Source: Corbicula japonica
Lineage: Eukaryota > Mollusca > Bivalvia > Venerida > Cyrenidae
Assembly (NCBI GenBank): GCA_038501625.1
Contig: JAZAYU010000008.1
Span: forward strand, 806,001-870,000
Direction: 5' to 3'
DNA length: 64,000 nucleotides
In this document: positions 1 to 10,160 of the stretch, in pieces
How positions within the stretch are numbered: position 1 is the stretch's first letter
Layout: each line of letters opens with the position of its first letter
The notes under the pieces: model-generated
Database searches by the model: none
Told to the model about the DNA's origin: nothing
The model's input: only the letters and a program-made list of their open reading frames with translations
Translations under genes and position numbers: made by a program

Positions 1-661
1 TTATGTCCCTTTTTTGTACATGGATATTGTCATGAAAACATTGTCTATAACTTTGCCATTTCGTAATATTCTTTCATCAAACTATCAAATTACTGGCGAA
101 GTACATAATTTCTGTCATTTTTTGAGATTTTTGTGTTTTTCTCTGTTACCTTTTAATGAAAATTTGCAAGTATGATCCTGAATGACATTTGAAAGTATAT
201 ATATCAGATTTATAGTATTTGTGACTTTTTCATTGGTGAATACATCGTTCATTCAGTATTTTCCGGCAGCAGATTATGTAAATATTCTAACACCTTTTAG
301 AATTTAGTAATTCAATAAAATATGCATATGAAAAGTACAGTGAAACACATCATGTAAAAAATAAACAAACGTAAAATATTTTGCTTCTACATACCATTTT
401 CATTCTCCATATTACCTAAAATCTATAGCCTCCCATTTAACATGTATGTTTCTCTATGTCTAATACACTGAAATGTGTAAAAAAAAAAAAGAACTACAAC
501 ATCCGTCCAATATTACATACCCTGCCAGTATATTGCTTATGACATCAGGGTTATGATGATGCTCAAGTTTATAGGTCATGATCATTTAACAGAATTATGC
601 CCCTTTTCGTACTTGGATTTTTATTTTAAGTACCGGAAGGCAACGCAAGTGTTCAACTGAA
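1..661 (+). mobile_element. Pearl-like repeat fragment interrupted by an insertion
   Basis: Positions 1-92 and 529-661 match one unit of the tandem core seen at 60569-61300 (shared phrases TATAACTTTGCCATTTC, ATTGCTTATGACA, TTATGCCCCTTTT, GTACTTGGATTTTTA), followed by the family's right end (GGCAACGCAAGTGTTCAACTGA-like, 640-661). The two halves are separated by a 436-bp insertion described separately. The left end lies off the window. It has no coding capacity. Confidence 0.7.
93..528. mobile_element. 436-bp insertion flanked by TA duplication
   Basis: The uninterrupted core elsewhere in the window reads CAAATTATATTGCTTATGAC. Here the same text is split as CAAATTA / TATTGCTTATGAC by 436 bp beginning CTGGCGAAG and ending CCTGCCAG, with TA on both sides (91-92 and 529-530). 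The 5-bp inverted ends CTGGC/GCCAG and the TA duplication fit a Tc1/mariner-type non-autonomous insertion. The interior is AT-rich with an A-run at 480-490 and no ORF. The superfamily is an inference. Confidence 0.6.
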
Positions 662-758
662 AACCTGTCTAGTTTGCTCTTACCATTAGATTTATTTGTG
701 ATTCTCTTACTCATAGGTAATGTTATCCCTAAGAAATGGTTTTATTTTCAATTTACAG

Positions 759-910
759 AACATTGACAAACATTTTAAGTTGACTGGAGGGATCAGCAGA
801 CGATTGCCAAAGGACAGCAGCGGCAGTGAAGTTCCTATAAAATATCTCCTACATTCTACACTGAAAAACTCTATCTACAGTATGGTGAATGCATTTGGAA
901 AACATCTACT
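759..910 (+). CDS. Candidate penultimate exon of an unidentified gene
   Basis: The segment is preceded by an acceptor (TTTTCAATTTACAG, ends 758) and followed by a donor (GTATGT at 911). It is open in one frame as 50 codons plus two bases, starting NIDKHFKLTGGISRRLPKDS and ending NAFGKHLL. It enters in phase 0 and leaves with two bases (CT) of a leucine codon. The next candidate exon (2586-2649) supplies exactly one base, A, and then an open frame, so the junction is compatible. Residue composition is mixed, charged and non-repetitive, unlike the repeat-derived frames. I do not recognise the family. Upstream exons would lie left of the window. Confidence 0.5.
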
Positions 911-1292
911 GTATGTATCTTACACACAGTACAACTGGTCTGTAACCTCATACTGTGGTATCATTTAAAATTAGCAGGGAGGAATTTTCACACCAAATAA
1001 CATTTTTGAGTGGGCTTAAATTTGCACTGTTATATTATTCTCACAAGAAAAGTTATTAATGGTTAAAATTTGCGCAGATTTGGTTTCCTGCACTTTCCAT
1101 ATTATTATTATTGCCAAATTTTTGAAAATTAAACCCGTGCAAAATATAATGATACCACGGTAACACATTGCTTTGGGTCTTGTGTGTACCCTGATCATCC
1201 TGAACATTATTACAATTTAATAAAAAGTTCAACGTGTTAAAAAGACAAGATTTTCTATTCACCTTGGTGTCAGTGCTGGTAACAGTTTTTAA

Positions 1293-1523
1293 CCCTTTCC
1301 TCAATATATAGACCATTTTATTTCGTGTGTGACCAATGTAGATCCAGATCAGCTTGCACATCTGTGCCATCTGATCAGGATCTAAACTGTTTGCTTTTTG
1401 ATTCGTAAGGTTATCTTTAACCAAAATGCGACCAGTGCAGATCCTGATCAGATGGCACGGATGTGTAAAGCTGATCTGGATCTACACTGGTCACACACAC
1501 GTAAAAATGCGTAGAGGAAAGGG
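1293..1523. mobile_element. A element (TTAA-flanked inverted-repeat MITE)
   Basis: Near-complete copy: TTAA then CCCTTTCCTC at the left, AGAGGAAAGGG then TTAG at the right. The interior has two facing hairpin modules, GATCCAGATCAG...CTGATCAGGATC and its reverse complement. The TTAA site and CCC start resemble piggyBac-type ends (inference). Confidence 0.75.
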
Positions 1524-2069
1524 TTAGTATGCATTTCATCCATATTACAAAATCTATGGCAGTATGTGGCAGATATCCTATAGAGTATTATAGAGTAAAA
1601 ATATCATTTAAGTAAATGCCAAATTTTAGCAACATACAATCTATCCTGAATTATTCTTTTTTATATATACTGTATGCAGAGCCTAGCCAATTAAGACTGT
1701 GACATTAAAGAAAACAGCAGTCTACCAGTAAGATTGCTTTTATAATTGCCTGAATTATGTATAAACACGTCTTTCTTGTCCATGATCAACAACACATTAC
1801 AACAAGATAAAAACTCCTAGACTGAGTAATATTCTCAGATTAGTCCCAAGAAAGTTCAGCTTTAGCCACAGAGTGACCCATGAACTGCTTATTTTATTTA
1901 TGCAGATATTGGCCATATTTTAGGCTCTGTATTTGTGAAATAAATTGTGTCAAAATATTTTTCCATGACAAAATAAATATTTATTTGCTTCTTACTGTTC
2001 ATGTTACATGAAATTGCTAAATAAAATAAATCTCTGTAAATCCATATACTCTATTTCTACATGTTATAT

Positions 2070-2255
2070 TAAGTGTGTGACCAGTGTAGATCCAGATCAG
2101 CCTGCACATCCATGCTATCTGATCTGGATGTACCCTGGTTGTTTATTAGGTAGAAATAACTTATTGAATCAAAAGAGAACAGTGAGATCCTGAATGAATG
2201 GCATGGATGTGCCAGGCTGATCTGGATCTACACTATGTGCCCATGTGATAAGAGT
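2070..2255. mobile_element. A element, ends eroded
   Basis: Interior modules are present (GTGTAGATCCAGATCAG at about 2081, CTGATCTGGATCTACAC at about 2217). Both TTAA ends are missing. The right side runs directly into a pearl-like tail at 2256. Confidence 0.65.
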
Positions 2256-2365
2256 CATGATCGTAAAGAAAAGATTTTTTCTTGCAAACTTTTTACCAGA
2301 GTTATGGCTCTTTGTAACAAATGTTGCAGCAGTGGGGGCATCATTGTCCGAGGACACATTCTAGT
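2256..2365 (+). mobile_element. Pearl/Helentron-like 3' tail
   Basis: Same tail as 3960-4070: ACCAGAGTTATGGC, TTACAAATGTTGCAGCAGTG, then the hairpin GTGTCCGAGGACAC and ATTCTAGT at about 2347-2367. A hairpin followed by CTAG is a Helitron-type 3' end. Confidence 0.6.
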
Positions 2366-2390
2366 ATTATCTTCCTCCAACATTGACTGA

Positions 2391-2534
2391 GCCCAAGATC
2401 ATAAAACTAAATCAGGAGATCAGTCTCAAATCTCGAGCATCTGATTGGCTGAAATGGCGACTGATCACCATTTCAGCCAATCAGATGCTTGAGATTTGAG
2501 ACTGATCTCCAGATTTAGTTTTGTGATCTTGGGC
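2391..2534. repeat. B palindrome (about 144 bp)
   Basis: Starts GCCCAAGATCATAAAAC, ends TTGTGATCTTGGGC. The arms are almost perfectly complementary through GATTGGCTGAAATGGCGA at the centre. It belongs to the AGATCATAAA subtype and would form one long hairpin as RNA or single-stranded DNA. Confidence 0.8.
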
Positions 2535-2585
2535 ACAGGCATTTGAAAAGGATAAAACAAACACTTTTTTTTCTTTCCTCTACAG

Positions 2586-2649
2586 AGATGTTGGCCTGAC
2601 CGTAGAAGTTGAGAAAAGACTGCAACACTTCCTAAACTACAAGGAATGA
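2586..2649 (+). CDS. Candidate terminal exon with stop codon
   Basis: After the acceptor at 2585 the frame set by exon 759-910 reads DVGLTVEVEKRLQHFLNYKE and then TGA at 2647-2649. A canonical AATAAA occurs at 2791-2796, about 140 bases downstream, so 2650 to about 2815 would be the 3' untranslated region. Acceptor quality, phase agreement, stop and poly(A) signal together make this the most convincing host gene evidence in the window. The function is unknown. It could still be a chance combination. Confidence 0.5.
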
Positions 2650-2790
2650 CACACTTGGAATACAAAGAACCTGTAATAGCAGTAACTTTAACAGGAGCTA
2701 GTTCGAGTCTTTCCAACATTTAATCATGTGAGCGACTAGACAAAAGTTTACTCGGGTGACAATTGCTGTTCTATAGAAAACATGTTTCAA

Positions 2791-2796
2791 AATAAA
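2791..2796 (+). promoter_or_regulatory. Poly(A) signal AATAAA
   Basis: Canonical hexamer about 140 bases after the stop of the candidate terminal exon, followed within 25 bases by TTTAATGAAAAAAAC. The motif is frequent in AT-rich DNA, so its significance rests on position only. Confidence 0.35.
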
Positions 2797-3077
2797 TGCT
2801 ACTTTAATGAAAAAAACACAGTGAACAGAACAGAACACAAATTGCCAGAATATTTGAAACCTTTCCCCTGTCTGAATATTTCATTATACACTAGTGAGAG
2901 CAAAAAGAGTTTATTAAATTATATACAAAAAGATGCATTTACAAACTGGATTTTTGATTTGTTATGGTGCTTACCATGTTATGACTTATCTGCGTAAGCT
3001 GGCAGTGCTATGTGGAGGTTTGTCAGTAGAAGTACAGATAACTGTAGGCAGTATCCAAATGGAAGAATGGAATTATT

Positions 3078-3314
3078 TAAGCTCTGTAGATACACCTTTT
3101 ATTGTATGGGCAAACAGTGTAGATCCAGATCTGTCAGCACATCTGTGCCTTCTGATCAGGACCAACACTGTGCACTTTTTGATATATCAGGTTATTTCTG
3201 ATGAAAAAGTGAATAGTGCAGGTTCTGATCAGATGGCACATATTTGCCAGCTGATCTGGATCTACACTGTTTGCTCATGCAATAAAAGTTGTTTTTTACG
3301 GAGGGAAGGGTTAA
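3078..3314. mobile_element. A element
   Basis: Interior modules at about 3119-3290; right end GAGGGAAGGGTTAA at 3301-3314; left end decayed. The 134-codon open frame 2933-3337 is largely a reading of this element and is not a gene. Confidence 0.7.
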
Positions 3315-3711
3315 ACCTTGCACAAATAATTGCTTAGATTGTTTTCTATGTTTAATATGTTAACATTTTTGTGTCCTTAATGCAGATGTATTTTTTCTTC
3401 ACTTTTTGTTCTTATTTGTGCTTATTTCAAAATATTTTGTTTTTTGTAGAAATTATTTGAAAGTTGAAAGTATCACCAGACTTGATAAAAATTTCAACAA
3501 TTTTTTTATTTGCATTCTTTTTTTTGTGCCCCTTTTTTATAGCTTTTTTTTATTAACACCTTTACCAGTAATTTGTTAAAATTGTTGGCCCTGACACTTA
3601 ACATTGATGCCAGCCCTTCCGTTAACTATCAACTTGGTTCTCTTGAAAAATCATACAAGACACTTCACTAGCTCTTTTGGCTTTAGAATGATGCTCTCTC
3701 AATGTGACATT
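3315..3711. other. No recognised feature
   Basis: T-rich spacer (runs of T at 3500-3550) and about 100 bp of mixed sequence. No coding or repeat signal was seen. Confidence 0.5.
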
Positions 3712-3786
3712 AAATCCTTTACTTTATGGGATACAGATTTTATTCCATGCAATCTAATCAGGATCTATACTGTTCACCTTTTAATT

Positions 3787-4068
3787 CATTTTTTTGCCAA
3801 CACAAAGTGGGAGGCATAATTATAGAGTTGCACTCGTCCGTCCGTACGTACGTCCATCCGTACGTCCCCAAATCTTGTGGCATCAACTCCTCCTAAAATA
3901 TAAGACGGATTTCTTTCAAACTTGCACAGATGATCAAGCAGGATGTGTAGATGATAGTAAAGAAAGGATTTTTTCCTGCGATCATTTCTACCAGAGTTAT
4001 GGCCCTTTGTTATTAAAAATTATGTTGCAGCAGTGGAGGCAGCAGTGTCCAAGGACACATTCTAGTTG
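3787..4068 (+). mobile_element. Short pearl/Helentron-like element without tandem core
   Basis: Begins in a T-run (CACAAAGTGGGAGGCATAA), has the microsatellite CGTCCGTCCGTACGTACG (3836-3856), then CCAAATCTTGTGGCATCAACTC and ACCAGAGTTATGGCCC. It ends with the hairpin GTGTCCAAGGACAC plus ATTCTAG and lands between T residues, as Helentrons do. It has no ORF. Confidence 0.6.
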
Positions 4069-4128
4069 TTTCTGACCTCTGCTAAAAATAGTGTAGAACC
4101 TGATCAACCTCACAGATTTGCAGGCTGT

Positions 4129-4244
4129 GCCCAAGATCATAAACAAAATTTGGAGATCAGTCTCAAATCTCAAGTCGCCATTTCAGCCAATCAGATCCTT
4201 GAGATTTGAGACTGATCTCAAAACTTAGTTTTATGATCTTGGGC
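4129..4244. repeat. B palindrome, slightly shortened
   Basis: GCCCAAGATCATAAAC to TTTATGATCTTGGGC, with one central arm truncated (the GATTGGCTGAA arm is kept only on the right). Inserted in the A element 3712-4304. Confidence 0.75.
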
Positions 4245-4310
4245 CCTGATCTAGATCTAGACTGGTTACACAAGTGCTAGAAGACATATCTAAGGAGTAA
4301 AGGGTTCAAT

Positions 4311-5385
4311 AAATATGAAAATGTCAGGTTTTAAAAATTCAAAGGCTTGTGCTACTCACTATGCTGTGATTTACATTAAAGCTAAAAACAAACTCAACAC
4401 AGAAAATTATCATTTTCATTGGAACTACCAAAATTAGAATGACTTCAATCTTGGCCGTGTTTGATCATGAAAATTAACATGAAAAATAACTCTTACAGCA
4501 CTTTATTATAGTGTTTTTAACCTCCCCTTGTCTTTGGAATGATGAAAGTAAGTTTGAAATGGAATCAGCCGTATTGACTATTGTATTGCAGAATACCATA
4601 TAGCAGGTATTTTCCGCGACCATAAATGTCTGCATTTTGACCACAGAGAAGGGTGCAAAAAATTCTGCATTTTTTATTTCTGCTTTTTTGGTTCCCATGC
4701 AGGTTCATATTGGGAAGGTGTTATAAGAATAACAAGACTGTGCTGTAAACCCATCTAATCTTCTGGGTACGGGATACCGGTATTTACTGTCATTGTTATT
4801 TGGTGAAATAAAAAAAAACGAAACAGTAAAAATATGGTGTATTTTTAGTATACTTGTAGAATAATGAATAAATAAACATTGTTTATTTGTTTTTGACATA
4901 TATATTTAATAACTGTTTATATACAGCAGTGATGCCCATGTACACAGCAAGCATAAATAGTAAGTTTAACACTTCCCTTTTAACTAGTTGAATGGCATAA
5001 TATCATCAAGAACTCCAGCTATACCAGCTGTACAGAAAATAAATAAATATAAATATTAGTTTCAGTTGAATGTTTAAGTAATGTTTGAGCAAATGTTGAG
5101 TTTATTAAATGGATCAACAATAACAATGAATGGTAATGGTTAGTCATTATTTTACTCTGTTTTGTGAAACGTATTATCTCAATCATGCCGAGTCCGGTGA
5201 TTTTAGGAAAATTAATAATTATTTGCGCTTAAAATGTTTGCAGAATTTTTTTGCCATTTCATACCTCAGAAACAAAGGAGTATTGGAAATTACCCGCTAT
5301 ATGGTACATCAAGCCATAACAATCCCAGTCTGATGTATCGTTATTTATTTTGAAGGCAGTATATATAATATATGATAATTTCTTA
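4311..5385. other. AT-rich spacer
   Basis: No repeat family or convincing exon was seen. There are two acceptor-like AG sites (about 4582 and 4700), but no supported downstream frame. Confidence 0.5.
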
Positions 5386-5387
5386 TC

Positions 5388-5590
5388 GCATGTGGGATCA
5401 GTGTACAAGATAAGCCAGCACATCTGCTATCTGATCAGGATCTGCACTGTTTGCTCTTTAGATGTCACCTTATAAATCAAAAAGCGTACAGTACAGATCC
5501 TGATCAGACAGCAAAAATGTGTCAACTGATCTGGACCTACACTTTTTACCCAAGTCATAAAAGCAAATATATGGAGAAAAGGGATAAGAG
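5388..5590. mobile_element. A element, decayed
   Basis: CAGTGTACAAGATAAGCCAGCACATCTG through CTGATCTGGACCTACAC, ending ATATGGAGAAAAGGGATAAG. The left TIR is lost. Confidence 0.6.
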
Positions 5591-5599
5591 ATGCCAATT

Positions 5600-6215
5600 A
5601 TAGTTCTCATGGGATGCCGACAACACTAGTCAGGTGAAGGTGGCTGATTACATTAACCAAGAGATGGTGTCAGTGAGGCTGATCTCTCTGGTTGCTTACC
5701 ACATTTGCAATGTAATGTTGCCGATATCTACCAAATGATTGGCGATAATATCTGCCAGGTTATTGGGGCAACATCTAGACTGAAGGTTATAGAGCTGAGA
5801 TTGGAAACCAGTCTCAAATCTCAAGCATCTGATTGGCTGAAATGGCGACCAGTCAATCAGATGCTTGAGATTTGAGACTGGTTTCCATGCTCAGTTTTAT
5901 AACCTTGGGCACTGCAAGATCATCCTTGTGACTTTATATGTGAAGCTGACAACATTTACCAGGCAATGCTGTCAACCTCTGCAAAGTAATGATGGCAGCA
6001 TATTTGAACATATATGACACACATGATGCTGTTGACATCTCATCTGCTAAGGAATGCTGACATCTATCGGCAGATTTTGAATACATCTCCCAGTCAATGC
6101 TGACACTATCTGTTATGCTGACACTATCTGCAAGGGGATACTGATGACATCAGCCCACCAGGTATTGTGAATTACTACATTTGCCAGTTTATGCTCATGT
6201 CAAACAGTTCTTCTG
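5600..6215. repeat. Degenerate minisatellite interrupted by a B palindrome
   Basis: Short phrases of the type AATGCTGACATCTGCCAGG recur irregularly, about 25-45 bases apart, at 5595-5775 and again at 5915-6210. A B palindrome occupies about 5782-5910. The divergence is too high to fix a unit length by eye. Confidence 0.45.
5782..5910. repeat. B palindrome (AGGTTATA subtype)
   Basis: AAGGTTATAGAGCTGAGATTGGAAACCAG at the left and TTTATAACCTTGGGC at the right. The centre has GATTGGCTGAAATGGCGACC, with the left arm longer than the right near the centre. Confidence 0.75.
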
Positions 6216-6939
6216 CTACATTTTTGCTTACTGGTTTTTGCTGAAATGATCTATAGTGTTAGATGATTTAATGAGTTAATGTTTTGATAAAAAATTAGTT
6301 CTTTTAAAATGAGTTTGTATATAATTTTTTTTTAAATAATTGACAAACTACTAAGGGAAACCAATCTGTGTAGAATAAGAATGTTAACTGAAATTTGATG
6401 AGACAGAAATGTTTTCTTGATGTTGCAAGGGTCTGCCTTGTCCATCAAAGCGGTGTAATATTAACATTCTCCAGACCTGGTTCAAATATGCAAGAAACTT
6501 AAACTTTGTTCATAACCTGACAAATACAAACATTATATGGCAAAGGGAACTATAAGAGTAGCATCTTGAAAAAGTGAGGTCAAAAAACTAAAATAAAATT
6601 TAGACTATAAATTACTGAAAGATTTTTGCTATTATAATGGTCTTAAAAAGTTCATGCTTTGAATGAAAAAAGGTTAACACAGAGAAAATGTCAATGCATC
6701 AATTCAATCATTTTAAATATAGGATCAGACGAGACTTGCCAAGAGAACTGTATGTGTGATCCTGATTTAGCCGACAATTAACTACAATACAGCTGACATA
6801 GAAGATGTGGACTGTCATTAACATCAAGTTAAGAGGTAATCTGCCATATATTTACACTGACAGTAAAGCAATATATTCGTGGTAAGGGGAGTTTTTGTTT
6901 ACACATATTGGATGTCATTGAACTTTCCTCCTGCATTGT
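6216..6939. other. No recognised feature
   Basis: AT-rich sequence. No gene, repeat family or RNA was seen. Confidence 0.5.
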
Positions 6940-7273
6940 CAGTCTCTTGAAATCTGTGCCATCTGATCAAGATCTACACTGTTAGCCTCTTGGTCAGAAT
7001 TAACCTAATGAATAAAAAACTGAACAATGTAGATGATGATTAGACGGTTTTAATTGGCCAGGGCTGAAGGTTATAAAACTGAGTTTGGAAACCAGTCTCA
7101 AATCTCAAGCATCTGATTGGCTGAAATGGCGACCAGTCGCCATTTCAGCCAATCAGATGCTTGAGATTTGAGACTGGTTTACATGCTCAGCTTTATAACC
7201 TTGGGCACAGAAGATATGGATCTACACTGACCGCCATGCCATAAAAGTCATATCTATGGAGACAAGGATTAAG
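6940..7273. mobile_element. A element split by a B palindrome
   Basis: A interior GCCATCTGATCAAGATCTACACTG (about 6958), TAACCTAATGAATAAAAAACTGAAC, then the B insert 7066-7206, then A resumes with GATATGGATCTACACTG and ends ATCTATGGAGACAAGGATTAAG. Confidence 0.65.
7066..7206. repeat. B palindrome
   Basis: AAGGTTATAAAACTGAG to CTTTATAACCTTGGGC. The arms are nearly perfect, with GGCGACCAGTCGCC as the central dyad. Confidence 0.8.
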
Positions 7274-7429
7274 CCTTCTCTTCCAGGTTTAAATCTAACA
7301 CTAACATTTGGTTCCCAACCTCTCCCAGTTCTGACCACCTTGGCTTGTATATTTTCCCTGCCTGCTGGTTTCCAAGAAGAGTGACCCATATGATCATAGA
7401 CAAGGAAAATTTATGCTTGCCTTATATTG

Positions 7430-7652
7430 AAAACTGCAAATGGAGACCAGTCTCAGATCTCAGGCATCTGATTGGCTGAAATGGAGATAAGTCTCAATGA
7501 AAACCAGCCTCAAATCATTGACCAGATTCAAATGTCAAGCATTATACAGATTTGCTGAAATGATGACTTGTCTGAAATGGGGACCTCACCATTTCAGCCA
7601 ATCAGATGCTTAAGATTTAAGACTGGTCTTTATTCTCTGTTTTATAATCTTT
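7430..7652. repeat. Degenerate B palindrome with extra middle sequence
   Basis: B-like arms (GGAGACCAGTCTCAGATCTC at 7443; TCAGCCAATCAGATGCTTAAG at 7592) flank about 100 bp of extra, partly B-like sequence. It may be two overlapping, eroded copies. Confidence 0.55.
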
Positions 7653-8082
7653 CTGCCAATTTCCATCGTTTGATGTTCGGTTATTGTGTTTATGTTTTAA
7701 TCCTCTTCTAGGATACTGACTCACTTCTAATTGTGTTATCTTGCTGCATTTTCTCAGACTTACTGCTTTAGATGAAGTGAACAGATTTATTAGCAGTAAA
7801 TCCATAAAGCAGGATTAAATCTCTTTTCATGCAATGATTACACAACATTAATTAAATGCCAAACAGTTGGGCAGATTCTCATGCAGCTAGCATTGCTTTC
7901 AATCAAGTTGAAATATTGACTTCAGGAAGTAAAAGGGCTTCATTCTCGCTAATAACTGACATTCTCAATAACGAATCACTCTGATTTTAACATGAATTAA
8001 GTGCATGTATTTTTAGCAGTGTCACAGTTCAAGAGAATAGACGGATAAAGGATATGAACACAAACGTTTCTCTCAGCTATAA
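7653..8082. other. No recognised feature
   Basis: No supported gene. The minus-strand frame at 7617-7805 is short and starts in B-repeat sequence. Confidence 0.45.
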
Positions 8083-8328
8083 AACCCTTTACTTCATACA
8101 TGTATATACAAATTTTAACGTGTGTGACCAGTGTAGATCCAGATCAGCTGGCACATCTGTGATCAGGATCTGCACTGGTCATATATTGGTCAGAAATAAC
8201 CTCATGAATCAAAAAACGAACCGTGTAGATCTGATAAGATGGCACAGATGTGCTGGCAGATCTGGATCTACACTGTTCACACATGCAATAAAGGTGGAGT
8301 AAATTCATATCTATAGAGTAAAGGGATT
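8083..8328. mobile_element. A element
   Basis: CCCTTTACTTCATACATG...TATAGAGTAAAGGGATTA, with both interior modules (GTGTAGATCCAGATCAGCTGG; CAGATCTGGATCTACACTG). Confidence 0.75.
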
Positions 8329-8395
8329 ATATAAATCTCCACTGTATAGTGAAAACCTGGAGAATATAGATTGTGGTTTTTCCTGGTGTTACTAA

Positions 8396-9779
8396 AGGCC
8401 CTGTCACACTATAACGCGTTTCCACTGCATTGCCACAAGAAGGCCGTGATATCACAAGAAAAATGTGATATTTTTTGTGAAGATGAAGATGTCACGGCAT
8501 CCTCACTGCAACCAAGGCATTGCTATGTAGCTTGCATGGCATTCTATAGTGTTCCTATGTAGTTCTTGTTAGCGATTGCCTGCGCTCTTACAGCGCTCCT
8601 ACTGCGTGTGTTGCACTTTCGTGGCCCTCTTACCACACTTCCACTGTGTGCACTGCGCTTTCACGGGGCCCTTACGGGGCTTCCACTGCATGCACTGCAC
8701 GTTCACCTCAGCAGCAGCCTACACCTGTCTTAGAAAACATGTCTGTGTGGGTTTTGCAGAATTCCACCCAGGTACAGGGACAGATGACTGAACTGCAACC
8801 GATGACGACGGTGGTCCGTGACCTTCTCCAGCTACCATATCTACCAGACACCCTAGTAGTGCCGTTAGCCAGTCTGCCGTACTAGCATTAAGTTTGTCAA
8901 AAGTTATAAGAGACACTATCGGAAGGCCCAAAGGTCCTTTGAAAGTGCATTCGCATTTTAAACTTAGTGACCCTGAGTAATATATTTACCACCGTGTAAG
9001 GAACACACAAAATTTGTAAACTATGTCATTGATTTTATAATACTGTGCTCCTTGTAAATAGGTAATAAACATTTTGTTTTAGCTAGTTTTCAAAGAAACA
9101 TTCGTGTGTTGTTTTTTTGGTAATTTGAGGACGCAGCCTCTCTAAGAGCTTGTCAAACATGGTGGGTGGCACTCTGATATAGTTAAAGTAACTAGCAGGG
9201 TCCTTATATTGCAGTTCGTACATGAACCAATGATACGGCCATGCTGCAACCTTCTGCCTTCCTCCAGCCATGGTCGAACCCAAACTCTCCATTGGCCCTC
9301 CTTCATCGTATTAGAATGATATGCATAACGTCTGCCAGACTTGCTGATTTACATCAGTCATAGTGAAATCAATTTTTGTTTGCATATGTTGTACATTTCT
9401 AACATTTTGTTCATGTTTATCATGCAAACGCCAATGGAAGGGCATAGACGCACTTAGTTCGCACTGCCACCTCCGTGTGCGCCTGCGGAGCTCGTGTTGC
9501 ATGGTAGACGACCTTACTGCGCTGCTACGTCGACTGTATGGAGACCCCACTGCGCTCTTATCAGAACCACTGCTCTCTTATCAGAACGCCGAGTGATGGC
9601 GTTTGTTGTGAGCATGCTCAAAGTTAGCACAGTGGCCAGGGGTTCTATGCGATCCCACTGCATTTACTGGCAGTGTTACTAATTGCTGTGGTGATGCTTG
9701 CGATCGTACTGCGCTCACCTCTAGGTTCTTGGACGCCATGGGATCGCAGTGAGAACGCGACCCTAATGTGACAGGGGTT
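8396..9779 (-). mobile_element. PIF/Harbinger-type element with TAA duplication
   Basis: TIRs AGGCCCTGTCACACTATAAC at the left and, reverse-complemented, AACCCCTGTCACATTAGGGT at the right. TAA flanks both sides (8393-8395, 9780-9782), the 3-bp TWA target expected of PIF/Harbinger. Inside are a transposase-like fragment on the minus strand (9083-9292) and a second segment (about 8719-8935) also found in the inverted relative at 56656-57778. Many short imperfect CACTGCG-type repeats lie near both ends. The element is too short and broken to be autonomous. Confidence 0.75.
9083..9292 (-). pseudogene. Harbinger (HARBI1-like) transposase N-terminal fragment
   Basis: 69-codon frame. The segment YELQYKDPASYFNYIRVPPT followed by MFDKLLERLRPQITKKTT matches the pattern of PIF/Harbinger nuclease N-termini (a helix with E/D-x-P, an R-M/V-P-P segment, then F-D-x-L-L-E-R-L-x-P-x-I-T-K). 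The catalytic DDE region is absent, so this is a remnant of a transposase normally several hundred residues long. It sits in the minus orientation inside 8396-9779. Confidence 0.65.
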
Positions 9780-9849
9780 TAAGCCATCTTATTAACTGCC
9801 AAAAAGCTGTGGCATAATTGTTTTTTGTTTTCCAGTTAAATTTTAATTG

Positions 9850-9900
9850 CTTTCATAACCCTTTACTTCATGGTATATGGTCGCAGAATGCACAGGTGGA
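9850..9900. mobile_element. A element left-end fragment
   Basis: CATAACCCTTTACTTCATGG resembles the A left end (compare 8083). No interior modules follow. Confidence 0.4.
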
Positions 9901-10160
9901 CATTAAATTAAATATAGTATGAAGGCACTTACCTCGCAAAATAAATCCGTTTTATTTAAAAAATGCCCACTAAACCGCCATTTTTATCCCAATGCAACAT
10001 TTTCCTCGCTTAACTATCTCCGTATGCAGTGCCATGTCCTACCCCCTGATTGAGAGCATAAAATAAAAAAAAAAATGTTTTTACAAGTGAAATATAGAAA
10101 TATAATTCACTCATGAACTTGAGAATTTTGTATTTCTACTTGTGGTTATGCCACATAAAC

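Larger units (their letters stand above)
911..2585 (+). other. Putative intron filled with repeats
   Basis: Putative intron between the two candidate exons, GTATGT...CTCTACAG, with a strong pyrimidine tract (TTTTTTTTCTTTCCTC) before the acceptor. It holds an A element (1293-1523), an A fragment joined to a pearl-like tail (2070-2365) and a B palindrome (2391-2534) about 50 bases before the acceptor. The remainder (1525-2065) shows nothing recognisable. Confidence 0.45.
3712..4304. mobile_element. A element carrying two nested insertions
   Basis: The A element starts at CCTTTACTTTATGGG and ends GAGTAAAGGGTT. It is split first by a pearl-like element (3787-4068) in its TTTTGATTCATTAGGTTATTTC segment and again by a B palindrome (4129-4244). 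The A text resumes after each insert (TTTCTGACC at about 4069; TGATCTAGATCTAG at about 4247). Confidence 0.65.
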
